From Streblospio benedicti (Eukaryota; Annelida; Polychaeta; Spionida; Spionidae), in assembly GCA_019095985.1 (NCBI GenBank), contig CM032659.1:31689872-31753871 (forward strand): DNA of 64,000 bases, in the 5' to 3' direction. How positions within the stretch are numbered: the stretch's first letter is position 1; the number at the start of each line of letters is the position of its first letter. This document shows, one piece after another, positions 25,601-31,775 of this stretch. The translations under genes and the position numbers were made by a program. The notes beneath the pieces are model-generated. The model did not search any database. It saw nothing but the letters and a program-made list of their open reading frames with translations, and was not told the origin of the DNA.

Positions 25601-26099
25601 TCACGTCATATTAACCTTTTATGTCACATAAGTAGTACTTGCTTAGCCAGTATAATATGTACATTGTTACATTTCTTTATAATTAATCATTTCTCTAACC
25701 TGGTTTCATGAAATGTACCCAAACATCATGTACATAAACATTGACTTATCAGCCTAAATATTTCTGACAAGATAAGTTTGCGTTTCGGCGCACTTGTGGT
25801 AGAGGCTGCAATTTCATGCATGGCTCTTTTTTTCTATGAGAGATATGGAAATGACAATCAATATGGCAGTCACATTTTAAATGGTATTGATATTTTATCT
25901 AAATACATTAATATATAATTACTGACCTTGCTTCGAAAGCGGCGCCCCCGTAGTGAATCTCGAATTTCGGACATTTTTTACCCACCGGTGCCGTTTTGCG
26001 CTTCAAACCTAGACGCGTTCCCTGCCTTACTACTATTTCAATGTTCCCATAATCACTGTGCGTTTCAATCTCTCTTAATTTACGAGAAAACTGCTTCAT
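3840..26099 (-). CDS. Coiled-coil protein with C-terminal death domain (about 713 aa)
   Basis: Exons in transcript order are 26099-25927, 25207-25167 and 19968-19859 (these three tentative), then 19400-19320, 11747-11574, 10982-10812, 10458-10345, 9571-9407, 8657-8508, 7958-7860, 7213-7058, 6231-6141, 5407-5129, 4636-4479 and 4019-3840 (stop). From 19400 downward each junction is GT/AG and the phases join cleanly. The middle is rich in heptad-like Leu/Glu/Lys stretches (for example RLEAKKARLEMEV) and is probably coiled coil. An acidic then very basic segment follows (DTDSDDEQD, later KKDLRKSEEEEKRRKS). The C-terminus has the death-domain pattern with GWKDLAR, LPG and LIKWF. Death domains mediate homotypic adaptor contacts in apoptosis and innate immunity, which suggests an adaptor role, but I do not recognise an ortholog. 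A 7.6-kb intron contains an opposite-strand gene. The GC-rich exons contrast sharply with the AT-rich introns. Confidence 0.8.
4036..4470 (+). repeat. GGGATGTGGG/CCCACATCCC repeat filling an intron
   Basis: Imperfect tandem units of GGGATGTGGGAAAAAGGCC type run from 17 bp beyond the acceptor to within about 10 bp of the donor of the death-domain intron. The ends are G-rich followed by TTATAA (GGGGCGGGTTTATAAGG), as in the other copies. In the minus-strand transcript the sequence is pyrimidine-rich. Related copies lie at 8717-8895, 36885-37142, 57796-58396 (three units) and 60525-60690. Confidence 0.8.
4741..4811. repeat. GTAAACA-rich short repeat, copy 2
   Basis: The blocks CTGTTTACAAAGCTTGTAAA, CAGGGAATGATAGTTTCC and CTTGTAAACTGTTTA match the reverse complement of 54,768-54,856 almost block for block. 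It lies in an intron of the death-domain gene. Confidence 0.6.
4951..5043 (-). CDS. Candidate exon with conflicting splice phase
   Basis: The reading frame DREFCDSLAEWVQVVDSL to GFDFPLCLQ (31 codons) is flanked by a good acceptor (a long pyrimidine tract then GCAAG) and a good donor (CAG|GTGTGT). Its amino-acid pattern looks genuine and it lies just before the death domain. It is a phase-0/phase-0 exon. The upstream exon (5407-5129) ends with one base over, and the downstream exon (4636-4479) starts with two, so those two join perfectly while skipping it. It may be an alternative exon using other splice sites, an unrelated exon, or the site of an assembly error. Confidence 0.4.
5455..5640. 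repeat. Foldback element with about 60-bp arms
   Basis: About 5480-5541 pairs with about 5552-5613 as an imperfect hairpin (shared TGAATTCAAT and TTGTTGAATATTACTC), with a loop near 5542-5551. Weaker pairing extends outward to about 5455 and 5640. It lies in an intron of the death-domain gene. Confidence 0.75.
6890..7045. mobile_element. GGCAGATCCAG-end MITE, inverted copy
   Basis: It begins ACTGGTAAATCCAG and ends CTGGATCTGCCTATG. The internal GAAAATGAAGTATTTTTATGG and ATTTCATGGGTTTTG are the reverse complement of the family interior. It lies just below exon 7213-7058. Confidence 0.65.
7661..7837. mobile_element. TA-flanked MITE with CAGTAGAACC inverted ends
   Basis: The element starts CAGTAGAACCTC and ends GAGGTTCTACAG, with TA on both sides (7659-7660 and 7838-7839) as expected for Tc1/mariner-type target duplication. 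The interior repeats GACCACCTCTCTATTGAGACC. Related, often eroded copies lie near 9620-9670, 27285-27325, 28850-28890, 30666-30841, 39285-39375, 51085-51185, 53985-54030 and 57265-57478. No transposase is encoded. It ends about 20 bp from the donor of exon 7958-7860. Confidence 0.75.
8717..8895 (+). repeat. GGGATGTGGG/CCCACATCCC repeat, intronic copy
   Basis: Tandem GGATGTGGAAAAAGGCC units start about 60 bp upstream (in transcript order) of exon 8657-8508, ending in a C-rich run near 8900-8930. The orientation again makes the transcript pyrimidine-rich. Confidence 0.75.
12141..12690. repeat. Tandem duplication upstream of the secreted-protein gene
   Basis: About 12141-12381 and about 12386-12683 are diverged tandem copies. 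Both carry GGGTTTGACACAGATA(G/A)AGTG, TTTTATAATT, a GTGGATCAGG block, CATCAGAAAGTTG and ACATACATTTTGTTA. The duplication ends just before the start codon at 12738, so each copy may contain promoter elements. The second copy carries extra insertions. Confidence 0.7.
12738..14104 (+). CDS. Secreted, possibly processed protein of unknown family, nested in an intron
   Basis: Exons are 12738-13186, 13294-13696 and 13994-14104, all with GT/AG junctions and compatible phases (321 codons so far). The start ATG sits in AAAATGG. An earlier in-frame TTG is not a start in animals. Residues 1-20 form a typical signal peptide (hydrophobic LFTGLLSLSLF, then HA). KR (49-50), KR (58-59) and RRKR (65-68) follow in quick succession, suggesting convertase cleavage that would release QTLDGLP and VSLDV or mature the rest. 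Beyond lies a mainly helical region of about 250 residues ending in a Cys- and Trp-bearing segment (DCPALHLEDEKW, CTHGWQFGSVC). I recognise no family. The whole gene lies within a 7.6-kb intron of the minus-strand death-domain gene. Its 3' end is not certain because a gap follows. Confidence 0.72.
14320..14419. other. Assembly gap (100 N)
   Basis: Exactly 100 N, the usual placeholder for a gap of unknown length. The right edge begins inside a repeat whose complete copy is at 15077-16043, so the gap probably hides the left part of a tandem copy. Exons of the secreted-protein gene could also be missing here. Confidence 0.95.
14420..16043. repeat. Tandemly duplicated repeat unit of about 1.15 kb
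   Basis: 14420-14912 and 15566-16043 match closely from AGATTTTAGACTAAAAAC to GTCACACCAATTTGATG, a period of about 1146 bp. The left part of the unit (15077-15622) recurs at 27325-27845. A frame containing MNNLEKIIYEG, IDKSP and RGLRHLIMLE is shared by both loci, which hints at a decayed element protein, but I cannot name it. Small indels separate the copies. Confidence 0.75.
16211..16360 (+). CDS. Candidate terminal exon of the nested secreted-protein gene
   Basis: A strong acceptor (CTTGCCTTTGCAG) is followed in phase 0 by 49 codons (ALTPNTVWQATVYY, later SWLMPTCSG) and a TAA. The previous exon ends in phase 0, so the join is legal and would give a protein of about 370 aa. An alternative acceptor 20 bases on opens another frame, so the reading is uncertain. 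The gap and repeats in between weaken the link. Confidence 0.35.
   Translation, partial: ALTPNTVWQATVYYASAESWLMPTCSGLRPYALPFIPNLVLHSYHRQVQ
16361..19319. other. Intronic stretch with no clear gene
   Basis: On the plus strand this follows the nested gene. On the minus strand it is intron. I see no exon I can support. A local direct repeat (about 17595-17668 and 17680-17755, roughly 80% alike) and a short LINE-like trace at about 17517 (IHWLPLQELYKIGI, resembling the post-RT LHWLP motif) are the only notable items. A partial GGCAGATCCAG-family end lies near 19020-19080. Confidence 0.5.
17595..17755. repeat. Short tandem duplication
   Basis: Two diverged units of about 75-80 bp share GTCAAACATG, ATCAA, CTTACAACAT and CACTTAG-AGAAAA blocks. 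No function is apparent. Confidence 0.6.
19320..19400 (-). CDS. Death-domain gene exon upstream of the nested gene
   Basis: This is an 81-nt phase-0 exon with acceptor CTCCAACAG and donor CAG|GTGAGT. It encodes VWDHLTLNLREIRDKL then RKINDIFYAKQ, a helical, coiled-coil-like segment. It joins in phase to exon 11747-11574 (DRLSYIQSVH), so the intron spans the plus-strand gene at 12738-14104. The match of phase, strand and sequence character makes the link likely. Confidence 0.7.
19425..19600. mobile_element. GGCAGATCCAG-family MITE, eroded copy
   Basis: C-rich run, CCACAAAAATACCTT, GGCATGTTCAC, GAGATCCTTTCAGTGCACCCC and the right end AAAACCTGGATCT are recognisable. It lies immediately upstream of exon 19400-19320. 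Confidence 0.55.
19859..19968 (-). CDS. Tentative third exon of the death-domain gene
   Basis: Minus-strand frame SHVPASMKSSHSSVLSS then MEAFMTSSDGSRPISSIQK, Ser-rich, with acceptor GTACACCAG and a weak donor AAG|GTTCGC. It begins with two bases and ends in phase 0, fitting a phase-1 end upstream and exon 19400-19320 downstream. Confidence 0.4.
20640..20790. promoter_or_regulatory. Small GC-rich patch
   Basis: GGCGTTGGCGGCGTTGG and GATCGCGGCC give this patch far higher CpG content than its surroundings. It could be an internal promoter or a repeat fragment. No supported exon is seen. Confidence 0.25.
20994..21116. mobile_element. TA-flanked MITE-like element
   Basis: It begins TACGGTAAAAACTC and ends GGGGTTTTACTGTA, with inverted ends and TA at both borders. 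The interior has CTATTAGGGCG and CCTAATAGTGAAGTGTCCC. It differs from the CAGTAGAACC family but has a similar style. Confidence 0.55.
21362..21580. repeat. Foldback element with about 55-bp arms
   Basis: About 21362-21418 (GATTTTGATATTTGATTTCA, CACATTCCAAGGTTTG) is the near-perfect reverse complement of about 21530-21580. The spacer is about 110 bp. Confidence 0.75.
21649..21758. repeat. Long near-perfect hairpin (110 bp)
   Basis: GTTAACATTGAT at the left is mirrored by ATCAATGTTAAC at the right, and CTTGGGGCGTATCACGGC by GCCGTGATACGCCCCAAG. The arms of about 52 bp differ at only a few positions and the loop is about 3 nt. An eroded relative is at about 38065-38155. The arms are GC-rich in an AT-rich setting. 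Confidence 0.85.
22148..22180. repeat. Perfect 33-bp palindrome
   Basis: ACTAACCATATACGGA is followed by one T and its exact reverse complement. It follows the minus-strand end of a small unassigned reading frame. Function unknown. Confidence 0.85.
22344..22712 (+). mobile_element. tRNA-derived SINE, copy 1
   Basis: A perfect RNA polymerase III A box (TGGCCGAGTGG) lies in a tRNA-like head with TGGACTCGTGACC. The B box is weaker. The tail contains ACATTTACATGT motifs. Copies sharing the head lie at 36037-36404 and 48545-48687. The head resembles Ser/Leu-type tRNA, but the rest is not a functional tRNA. Confidence 0.75.
22713..25166. other. Gene-poor stretch
   Basis: I see no supported gene. 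The longest open frame is plus-strand 24156-24503 (115 codons, containing RFDHIKTYIHYIYSRLYCDC), which lacks convincing splice context. Plus-strand 24864-25067 is also open but unrecognised. Part of this is probably intron of the death-domain gene. Confidence 0.4.
25167..25207 (-). CDS. Tentative small second exon of the death-domain gene
   Basis: A 41-nt candidate (A, then ITEDVGRRYLQKT, then one base) with acceptor CATTTTTGTAG and donor ACAG|GTGGTC. It starts with one base, fitting the phase-2 end of the candidate first exon, and ends with one, fitting exon 19968-19859. An alternative donor 18 nt on (AAG|GTGCTC) is phase 0. Confidence 0.35.
25927..26099 (-). CDS. Tentative first coding exon of the death-domain gene
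   Basis: ATG at 26099-26097 opens MKQFSRKLREIETHSDYGN, and the frame runs to FEIHYGGAAFEA and AG|GTCAGT, a good donor ending in phase 2. Joining 25207-25167 and 19968-19859 keeps the frame into exon 19400-19320. The long distances and lack of homology make this a model to be tested. Confidence 0.45.
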
Positions 26100-26101
26100 A
26101 A

Positions 26102-26302
26102 ATGTCGAGTCGACAACGGGTTTTCTACGAAAGACCGCTTATTTCCGGGTGTCTGCGTAGCGTTCGTAAAAACGACTGTCCCGATAATAGTTTCACAACG
26201 GAGCACGGAACGGTACATATCGTACATAACGTCCCCGCCTACTCGACACGAAACCAAAACCGCACGACTGTTGAGATTAATCGTCGTGCTGTTATAAATT
26301 GA
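26102..26302 (+). CDS. Small CpG-rich open frame, divergent from the candidate first exon
   Basis: 66 codons (MSSRQRVFYERPLISGCLR to INRRAVIN, stop). It is Arg-, Asn- and Thr-rich and matches no family I know. It may simply be an open frame within a promoter island. Confidence 0.2.
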   Translation: MSSRQRVFYERPLISGCLRSVRKNDCPDNSFTTEHGTVHIVHNVPAYSTRNQNRTTVEINRRAVIN

Positions 26303-26521
26303 TGGACTATCCATTTGCGTCCGTAGGACGCGGGCCTGCTAGTACTGATAATTGTAAAATCATAAGCTTTTCGGAGCAACATGCAACGTGTATCAAACAA
26401 CTAAATTATTAATGCAATCTATTTAAGGAGGCATTTGCTCTGCATGTCCCTTTAACGTGGGACTGAGAATTTTTTTTAATGTGCTTCACGACCATGCAGT
26501 TTGAAATGAAAAGATTGTAAA

Positions 26522-26802
26522 GCCACTTTCTATGAAAATATTGTTGAAAGATTTACAATAGTGTGAATAAAATCTTTGTATGTTTGATCATCTGGCCAAG
26601 GTTTGATGATATATCAGTGCTGTAAGCCTCAAATATATGATAACCACCCACAGACACCACTTTTCTATGACACACAAATACTAGGAACAGAACACTTTAG
26701 AATAATTAAATGATTAATAACATACAGATGGTTCGCGAAAGCACTCATTACTATGGAACTATATCAGCTTTGCTCAGAACAAATCGTTTGTGAACTTGTG
26801 CA
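26522..26802. repeat. Dispersed repeat, copy a
   Basis: It matches 27845-28179 from GCCACTTTC to TTTGTGAAC with scattered substitutions. The other copy has extra inserts of about 25 and 40 bp. Confidence 0.75.
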
Positions 26803-27303
26803 CCTCTAATTACATGGATTCGCCATTGCAAAGGTTTGTCATATACGGTTTAATGGTATCAATTCACAATCTCCATTTTATGGATCATAAACGCCTTTGT
26901 GTGCATTGAAGAACATGAATGTCGTGTTACGTGTAGATTATCCATTGGGTTTATGCATGATGACATGTACTGCATGGTGAGGTGTCAGTAATTGTTGAAA
27001 TTAAATGCATAATAGAAATACAAATCAAATTAAAATGCTGTTCGTGCTGACCGGAAATGATTTACCAGACTTTAAATCCAAAGATATTCTACTTAAAACA
27101 TGATTATGTCATTCCCCGGGTAATGTATTTCGTCGTACATTTCAACCCAAGTTTCATCGTTTTGTTTTGCTTTTCCTAACATTTGAATTACGTATCTGCA
27201 AGAGCTTGATGATGGCCACGCTCATCAAAACTCACTTCCTACCACAGAAAGAAAGGTATGCACAGTATCAAAGGATTATCTATAACAGACCACCTCTAAT
27301 AGC

Positions 27304-28204
27304 GAGACCACCGGTACCTCTACAATAATGTTGACAATCGGTAACAAAAAATGTTTATTTGAAATGCAAAATGTTTGCAAAGCCAAGCAGCAAATGTGAA
27401 AATGCCCACTAGCCGCCTATAATGTGCCCGTTAACCGCTGATATTAAACTATCAACGTTTGCACTGTGTACAGTTTTTAAATCTTTACATTACTGTAAAA
27501 TTAAAGCTCGGTATATCATTTATTCGGAAGCTATATTTTGATTAGTCCCTGAAATTGGTCTTGTTAAACGTCATCTTCTATGTACTATGAATAATCTAGA
27601 AAAGATTATTTATGAAGGCAGTAATACACAGATTTATATTATTGACAAATCACCAGTATATATAAGCAATAACACTTCCAAAAGTGTGCGAGGTCTGCGT
27701 CATCTAATCATGCTAGAAAATCTAGTGGTTATAGTGGGCCAAATTCGGGGGCCACACTCCCCCAGCATGATGACACCATCGACCTCCAGATTTTAGACTA
27801 AAAACTAAACGATTTAATCATGTTCCTTCAGTTTGTCTTACCATGCCACTTTCAATGAAAATATTGTTGAAAGGTTGAAAACAATGTTTATATCTCTCAC
27901 AATAGTGTGAACAAAATCTTTGTATGTTTGATCATCTGGCCAAGGTTTGATATATCAGTGCTGTAAGCTTCAAATATATAATAACCACCCACAGACACCA
28001 GCAGAATGGACAAAACACATTATTCATTCATATTTCATTTCTTTTCCATGACACACAAATACTAGGAATAGAACACTTTAGAATAATTAAATGATCAATA
28101 ACATACAGATGGTTCGCGAAAGCACTCATTGCTGTGGAACTATATCACCTTTGCTCAACACAAATCCTTCGTGAACGTTTGAGACCACCGGTACCTCTAC
28201 AATA
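27304..28204. mobile_element. Mosaic insertion between 24-bp direct repeats
   Basis: Identical 24-bp copies of GAGACCACCGGTACCTC plus TACAATA lie at 27304-27327 and 28181-28204. Between them are a copy of the 15077-15622 repeat (27328-27845) and then a copy of the 26522-26802 repeat (27845-28179). The 24-bp sequence itself belongs to the CAGTAGAACC MITE family. This suggests an insertion with duplicated target or a recombination product. Confidence 0.65.
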
Positions 28205-28559
28205 AGACCATACTTCGTTGTCCAAAGTCTTCACCACTGTAGACCTGCATAAATAGCCACCTCTCTATCAAAACACTCTGTGCCACGCTTCACACTTACA
28301 ACTGGGTACAAAGACCAGACAGGACTTTGTGTGACTCTGTGTGTGGCATCCGGATTGTTTGCACCCTCCTGGATCGGGCATCCTGGAGGCCTGGATCTCT
28401 GTTTACTCGGATCGACAAAGGACATAGCTGCGGCCTGGTTCCTTTGTTCGTGTCATGCTTCCAACTTACACACATTTAGTCCTACATTTGTTTGTTTGGT
28501 AAGGCAGTATATACCCTGAAAACTTTTGACGCATATCTTTTTTCACAATCTGTCTAACC

Positions 28560-28617
28560 GCCCAATTCGTCAATGCATATAATGTGCTCAATTCGTCAAT
28601 GCATATAATGTGCTTAT
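28560..28617. repeat. Exact tandem duplication of about 29 bp
   Basis: CAATTCGTCAATGCATATAA followed by TGTGCT occurs twice in direct succession. Confidence 0.85.
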
Positions 28618-29584
28618 TGTGGTTTTAATGAGATTTGACAAACTAAAGATGAAAAGGCATATTGCGTCTAATGTTCACACGTGTGGTGATATTCATAACA
28701 GCATTTGTTAGAGGATCAATGGATGTAGCTGTATATGAAAATATGAAAGCAGAACCGCTCCATTAAAAACCGCTAGACAGAGAGCTCATGCAAGCAACAT
28801 AACAGAAACAGAACAGAGAGAAAACAAATGCTCTCTTAATGTTGGTCTCTGTGTCAAGGTTTGCTATTGAGGTGGTCTCAATAGAGAGGTTGCCTATATG
28901 TTTGCAGGCTCTGTTAGTGGAAGTGCTTTGTTTCAAATGTTTCACCAAATACTGTGACGTGGTTTAGTGGGAAGTCTCCCTCGACTGTCTCTCACGAGGT
29001 TTTTCTTTCTTTCTGTTTTTCTTTCTTAATTCCTTTTGTGTTTGTAATAAAACCAATGGATGTAAACACTCTACGTGTCTACCGGCTTACACAAGAACGC
29101 CAGCCGTTTCTAAAACGTAACTTGTTTCACTTTTAGTATGACCCGGGACGTTCTAAATAAAAAAAATATGTAAAAGTGCTCAGAGGGTACAGCGAGGTGG
29201 TTATTCAAACGTTTTTGAAATGCCAATAATGCAGAAAAAATGCTATTTCAACACTGTTCTCGTCTTCAGAATGGACGTTTTGTGATGCTTGTATGCTGCC
29301 CCATTAACCAGCCAATGCATGATACTATGTGACCCATACATCATACCTCACTCATTGTTCTATTGACACTGCTAAAGTGCTTATTACACACTCTGCATGC
29401 AAAATGTGTGATCTTGTTACCACAAACTAAAGCCATCAGTTCCATGTTGATGGAGTGCGCATGTGCCGGGCCCGTTGTGTGGTAAGAACTATTTGCCGTG
29501 ACACTGGGATATGACGTTGATGTGGCCGGCACTATTTGCGTATAGATTAGAACCTGCCATAAAGGTATAACGCCACCCAAAGCG

Positions 29585-29938
29585 AACGTTCACAAATGAC
29601 GTCACCTTATTTTTGTTTTGTTTTTTTACCCCCTTTACCCCCCACCCCTTGGCACCTTTCATCACCTTTCGCTACAACCCCCCTTCTGCACCCTAACGAG
29701 AAAAAAAAACTAGCTTATGCCATCATAGGCCGAAGTTCATCTATTGTCAATAGATTGCAACCAAATGCAGTTGTTATCATATCCATCTGTGACTTGAGCA
29801 ATCATAGCCTGCGCAGGGGGCGCGCGCCTCCCCTTTCCCCACCAAAATACTTCATTTTCATAGGGTTTTTCCTGAAATCACTTAAGTGCGCCCCCCCCCC
29901 CTCCACCCACACACCCTTTCCAAAAACCTAGATCTCCC
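29585..29938. mobile_element. Two MITE fragments side by side
   Basis: 29585-29612 (GTTCACAAATGACGTCACC) is one end of the element seen complete at 48690-49026. 29800-29938 is a GGCAGATCCAG-family copy with a C-rich run, CCAAAATACTTCATTTTCA and a right end AAAACCTAGATCT. Confidence 0.55.
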
Positions 29939-30665
29939 TTGACAATACACCCGAATTATATGGGCTTAGGTTCAAACGACTCATTGCAATACATAACGTA
30001 AACCGTGACTGACGCGCGGACAGTCAGTATCTTAGTGTCGGGTATATCACCAGCAATAACTTTCTTTCAATTGTTACCAACAGCACAAACAATGGATGCA
30101 ATGGACATTTCGAATTGACTGGACCTATAGTGGACAACGTGGAGGTTTATTAATAGACAAATATAAATGAGAAGAATAAAGGTTTTGGGCAATCATGTGT
30201 AAGGAAATATTTTGAAAAATGTGGATGTGACAATTGATAAAATACTACTTGTTGTTGGTGCTTGGTTGAACAAATGATCACAGTGTAGACATCATCTCCA
30301 CTATTAGTAAGAATATCGTTATATCTAATATATTTTGGATGGAAAACACACCCATAAGATTGATCAGAACATGAAATCTCTTTAATATGAACACCTTTCA
30401 TTAAACTGCACCCCGAGGCGATAGGCAATGTAATTATGTTCCAATCTTCTGTCATTTCAGCTGGCGATTGTTATCAAACTATTAATAAAAAATTGTTTGT
30501 AACACAGTCAACTGCATGTGTCATTGCTCTGTGCAAACCAAATCTATGATGATTATGGTCTGGAGAAAACAAGTCTAGAAGTAACAAGATAGTCAAGGCC
30601 TTTGACCGTTTTCGTCTAATGGTATCTCCTAATGCTCCACTTTTGTCGAGCATGACAACACATAC

Positions 30666-30841
30666 AATAGAACCTCTCTATTAGGACCACACTTGGGACC
30701 ACTATTGGGTGGTCTCAATAAAGATGTGGTCTCTATACAGAGGTTCATTTTGATAGCTTTAGGAAGGTTTGTGAATGTGAAAAGTGCTTTTATTATAGAG
30801 GTGGTCTCAACAGAGAAGTGGCCTTCATCGCAGGTTGCACT
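30666..30841. mobile_element. CAGTAGAACC-family MITE beside the hillarin promoter
   Basis: TACAATAGAACCTC at the left, TGGTCTCAATAAAG and AGAGGTTCATTTTGA inside, TTGCACTGTA at the right. It ends about 40 bp before the CpG-rich promoter. Confidence 0.65.
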
Positions 30842-30879
30842 GTACATCATCCCTAATCCACTTTCATACCAGTGACCAC

Positions 30880-31090
30880 ATTGACCGCCGCCGCCGTCTG
30901 CGAGGTGACCTCCCGCTGACCTCTCTCACGTGGCGCCGCCAGCTGCCGCCACCAGATGTGACGTCACAAGATGGCGGCGGCGGCTACTTCCGGGTAATTT
31001 TGGCGGCGGCGGCGACGAGTGGAGACGCGATTTGGTGACCATTAGTGGCAGCCGGCAGACGACTAGCGACGCGCGCCCTGTAGAGGGGTG
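30880..31090 (+). promoter_or_regulatory. CpG-rich promoter of the hillarin-like gene
   Basis: A full CRE (TGACGTCA, 30959-30966), a YY1-type site (AAGATGGCGGC, 968-978), an ETS/GABP-type site (ACTTCCGGG, 986-994) and an E2F-like TTTTGGCGG follow within 50 bp. This is the classical cluster of broadly active, TATA-less animal promoters. It lies about 0.7 kb before the start codon with no other gene between. Direction and use are inferred. Confidence 0.65.
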
Positions 31091-31677
31091 ATTAGGAGGA
31101 TTAATTAGAGGAAACAAGAGGCTGATTAGAAGAGGGAGTGGCTGCCTTAATTAGGTGTCGAATATGATGGATTTGTGATTTGTTGTTGCGGTGATATGGG
31201 GGATTAAAAACACTAATACAACTTTTTTTATCTGAAAATCTAAGTTGTGTTTGTTTTGGAATTACGTTATGTCGTGATTTGAACGAATCTTTTAAACAAC
31301 ATTTTTCTGGTGCTCTAACTAAAGTCTATGGCAATTACTGGATCTGTTGCGATAATAAACACAAATAATAAACACAAATACTGGCCTAGGACTAATACAA
31401 GTGCATAGAAAAGAACTGCCAGTTGACACTCACAGTTCATAGTTAGTTATCAAAGAGGAACTAAAAACATTGTACGTGTGCTTAAAACAACATTCCATGT
31501 TGGCTGAAAATATAATTGCTTTAAAAGTGTGAGAAAATATACAAGCGCGTGTTGAAGTTGGAATTCTAGTTTAATAACTGCGGCATACAATTCTGTGTCC
31601 ACCAACAAACACACAGTAGTCAGTGTTTAGAGGATAAGACATTTTAGCTTGAGAACCTTGGTATAGCCATCTTCAGC

Positions 31678-31716
31678 ATGTCGTTAAAAGCAAGGACATC
31701 CATAGAGGCGTGCTAA
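31678..31716 (+). CDS. Possible upstream open frame in the hillarin 5' UTR
   Basis: ATG to TAA encoding MSLKARTSIEAC, 60 nt before the main start. It matters only if this stretch is in the mature leader, which the sequence does not prove. Confidence 0.25.
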   Translation: MSLKARTSIEAC

Positions 31717-31775
31717 GAGGAACGAAGGCACGGATTGAAATAGGGACTAACATTGTGTACAACCAGTCAGCCACC

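Larger units (their letters stand above)
25920..26330. promoter_or_regulatory. Isolated CpG-rich island, probable promoter and first exon
   Basis: This 400-bp stretch is dense in CpG (GGCGCCCCCG, GTCGAGTCGACAACG, CGTCCGTAGGACGCG) inside many kilobases of AT-rich DNA. It contains a minus-strand start with a good donor (25927-26099) and, three bases away on the plus strand, a 66-codon open frame (26102-26302). Such islands commonly mark animal promoters. A divergent arrangement is possible. Confidence 0.5.
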
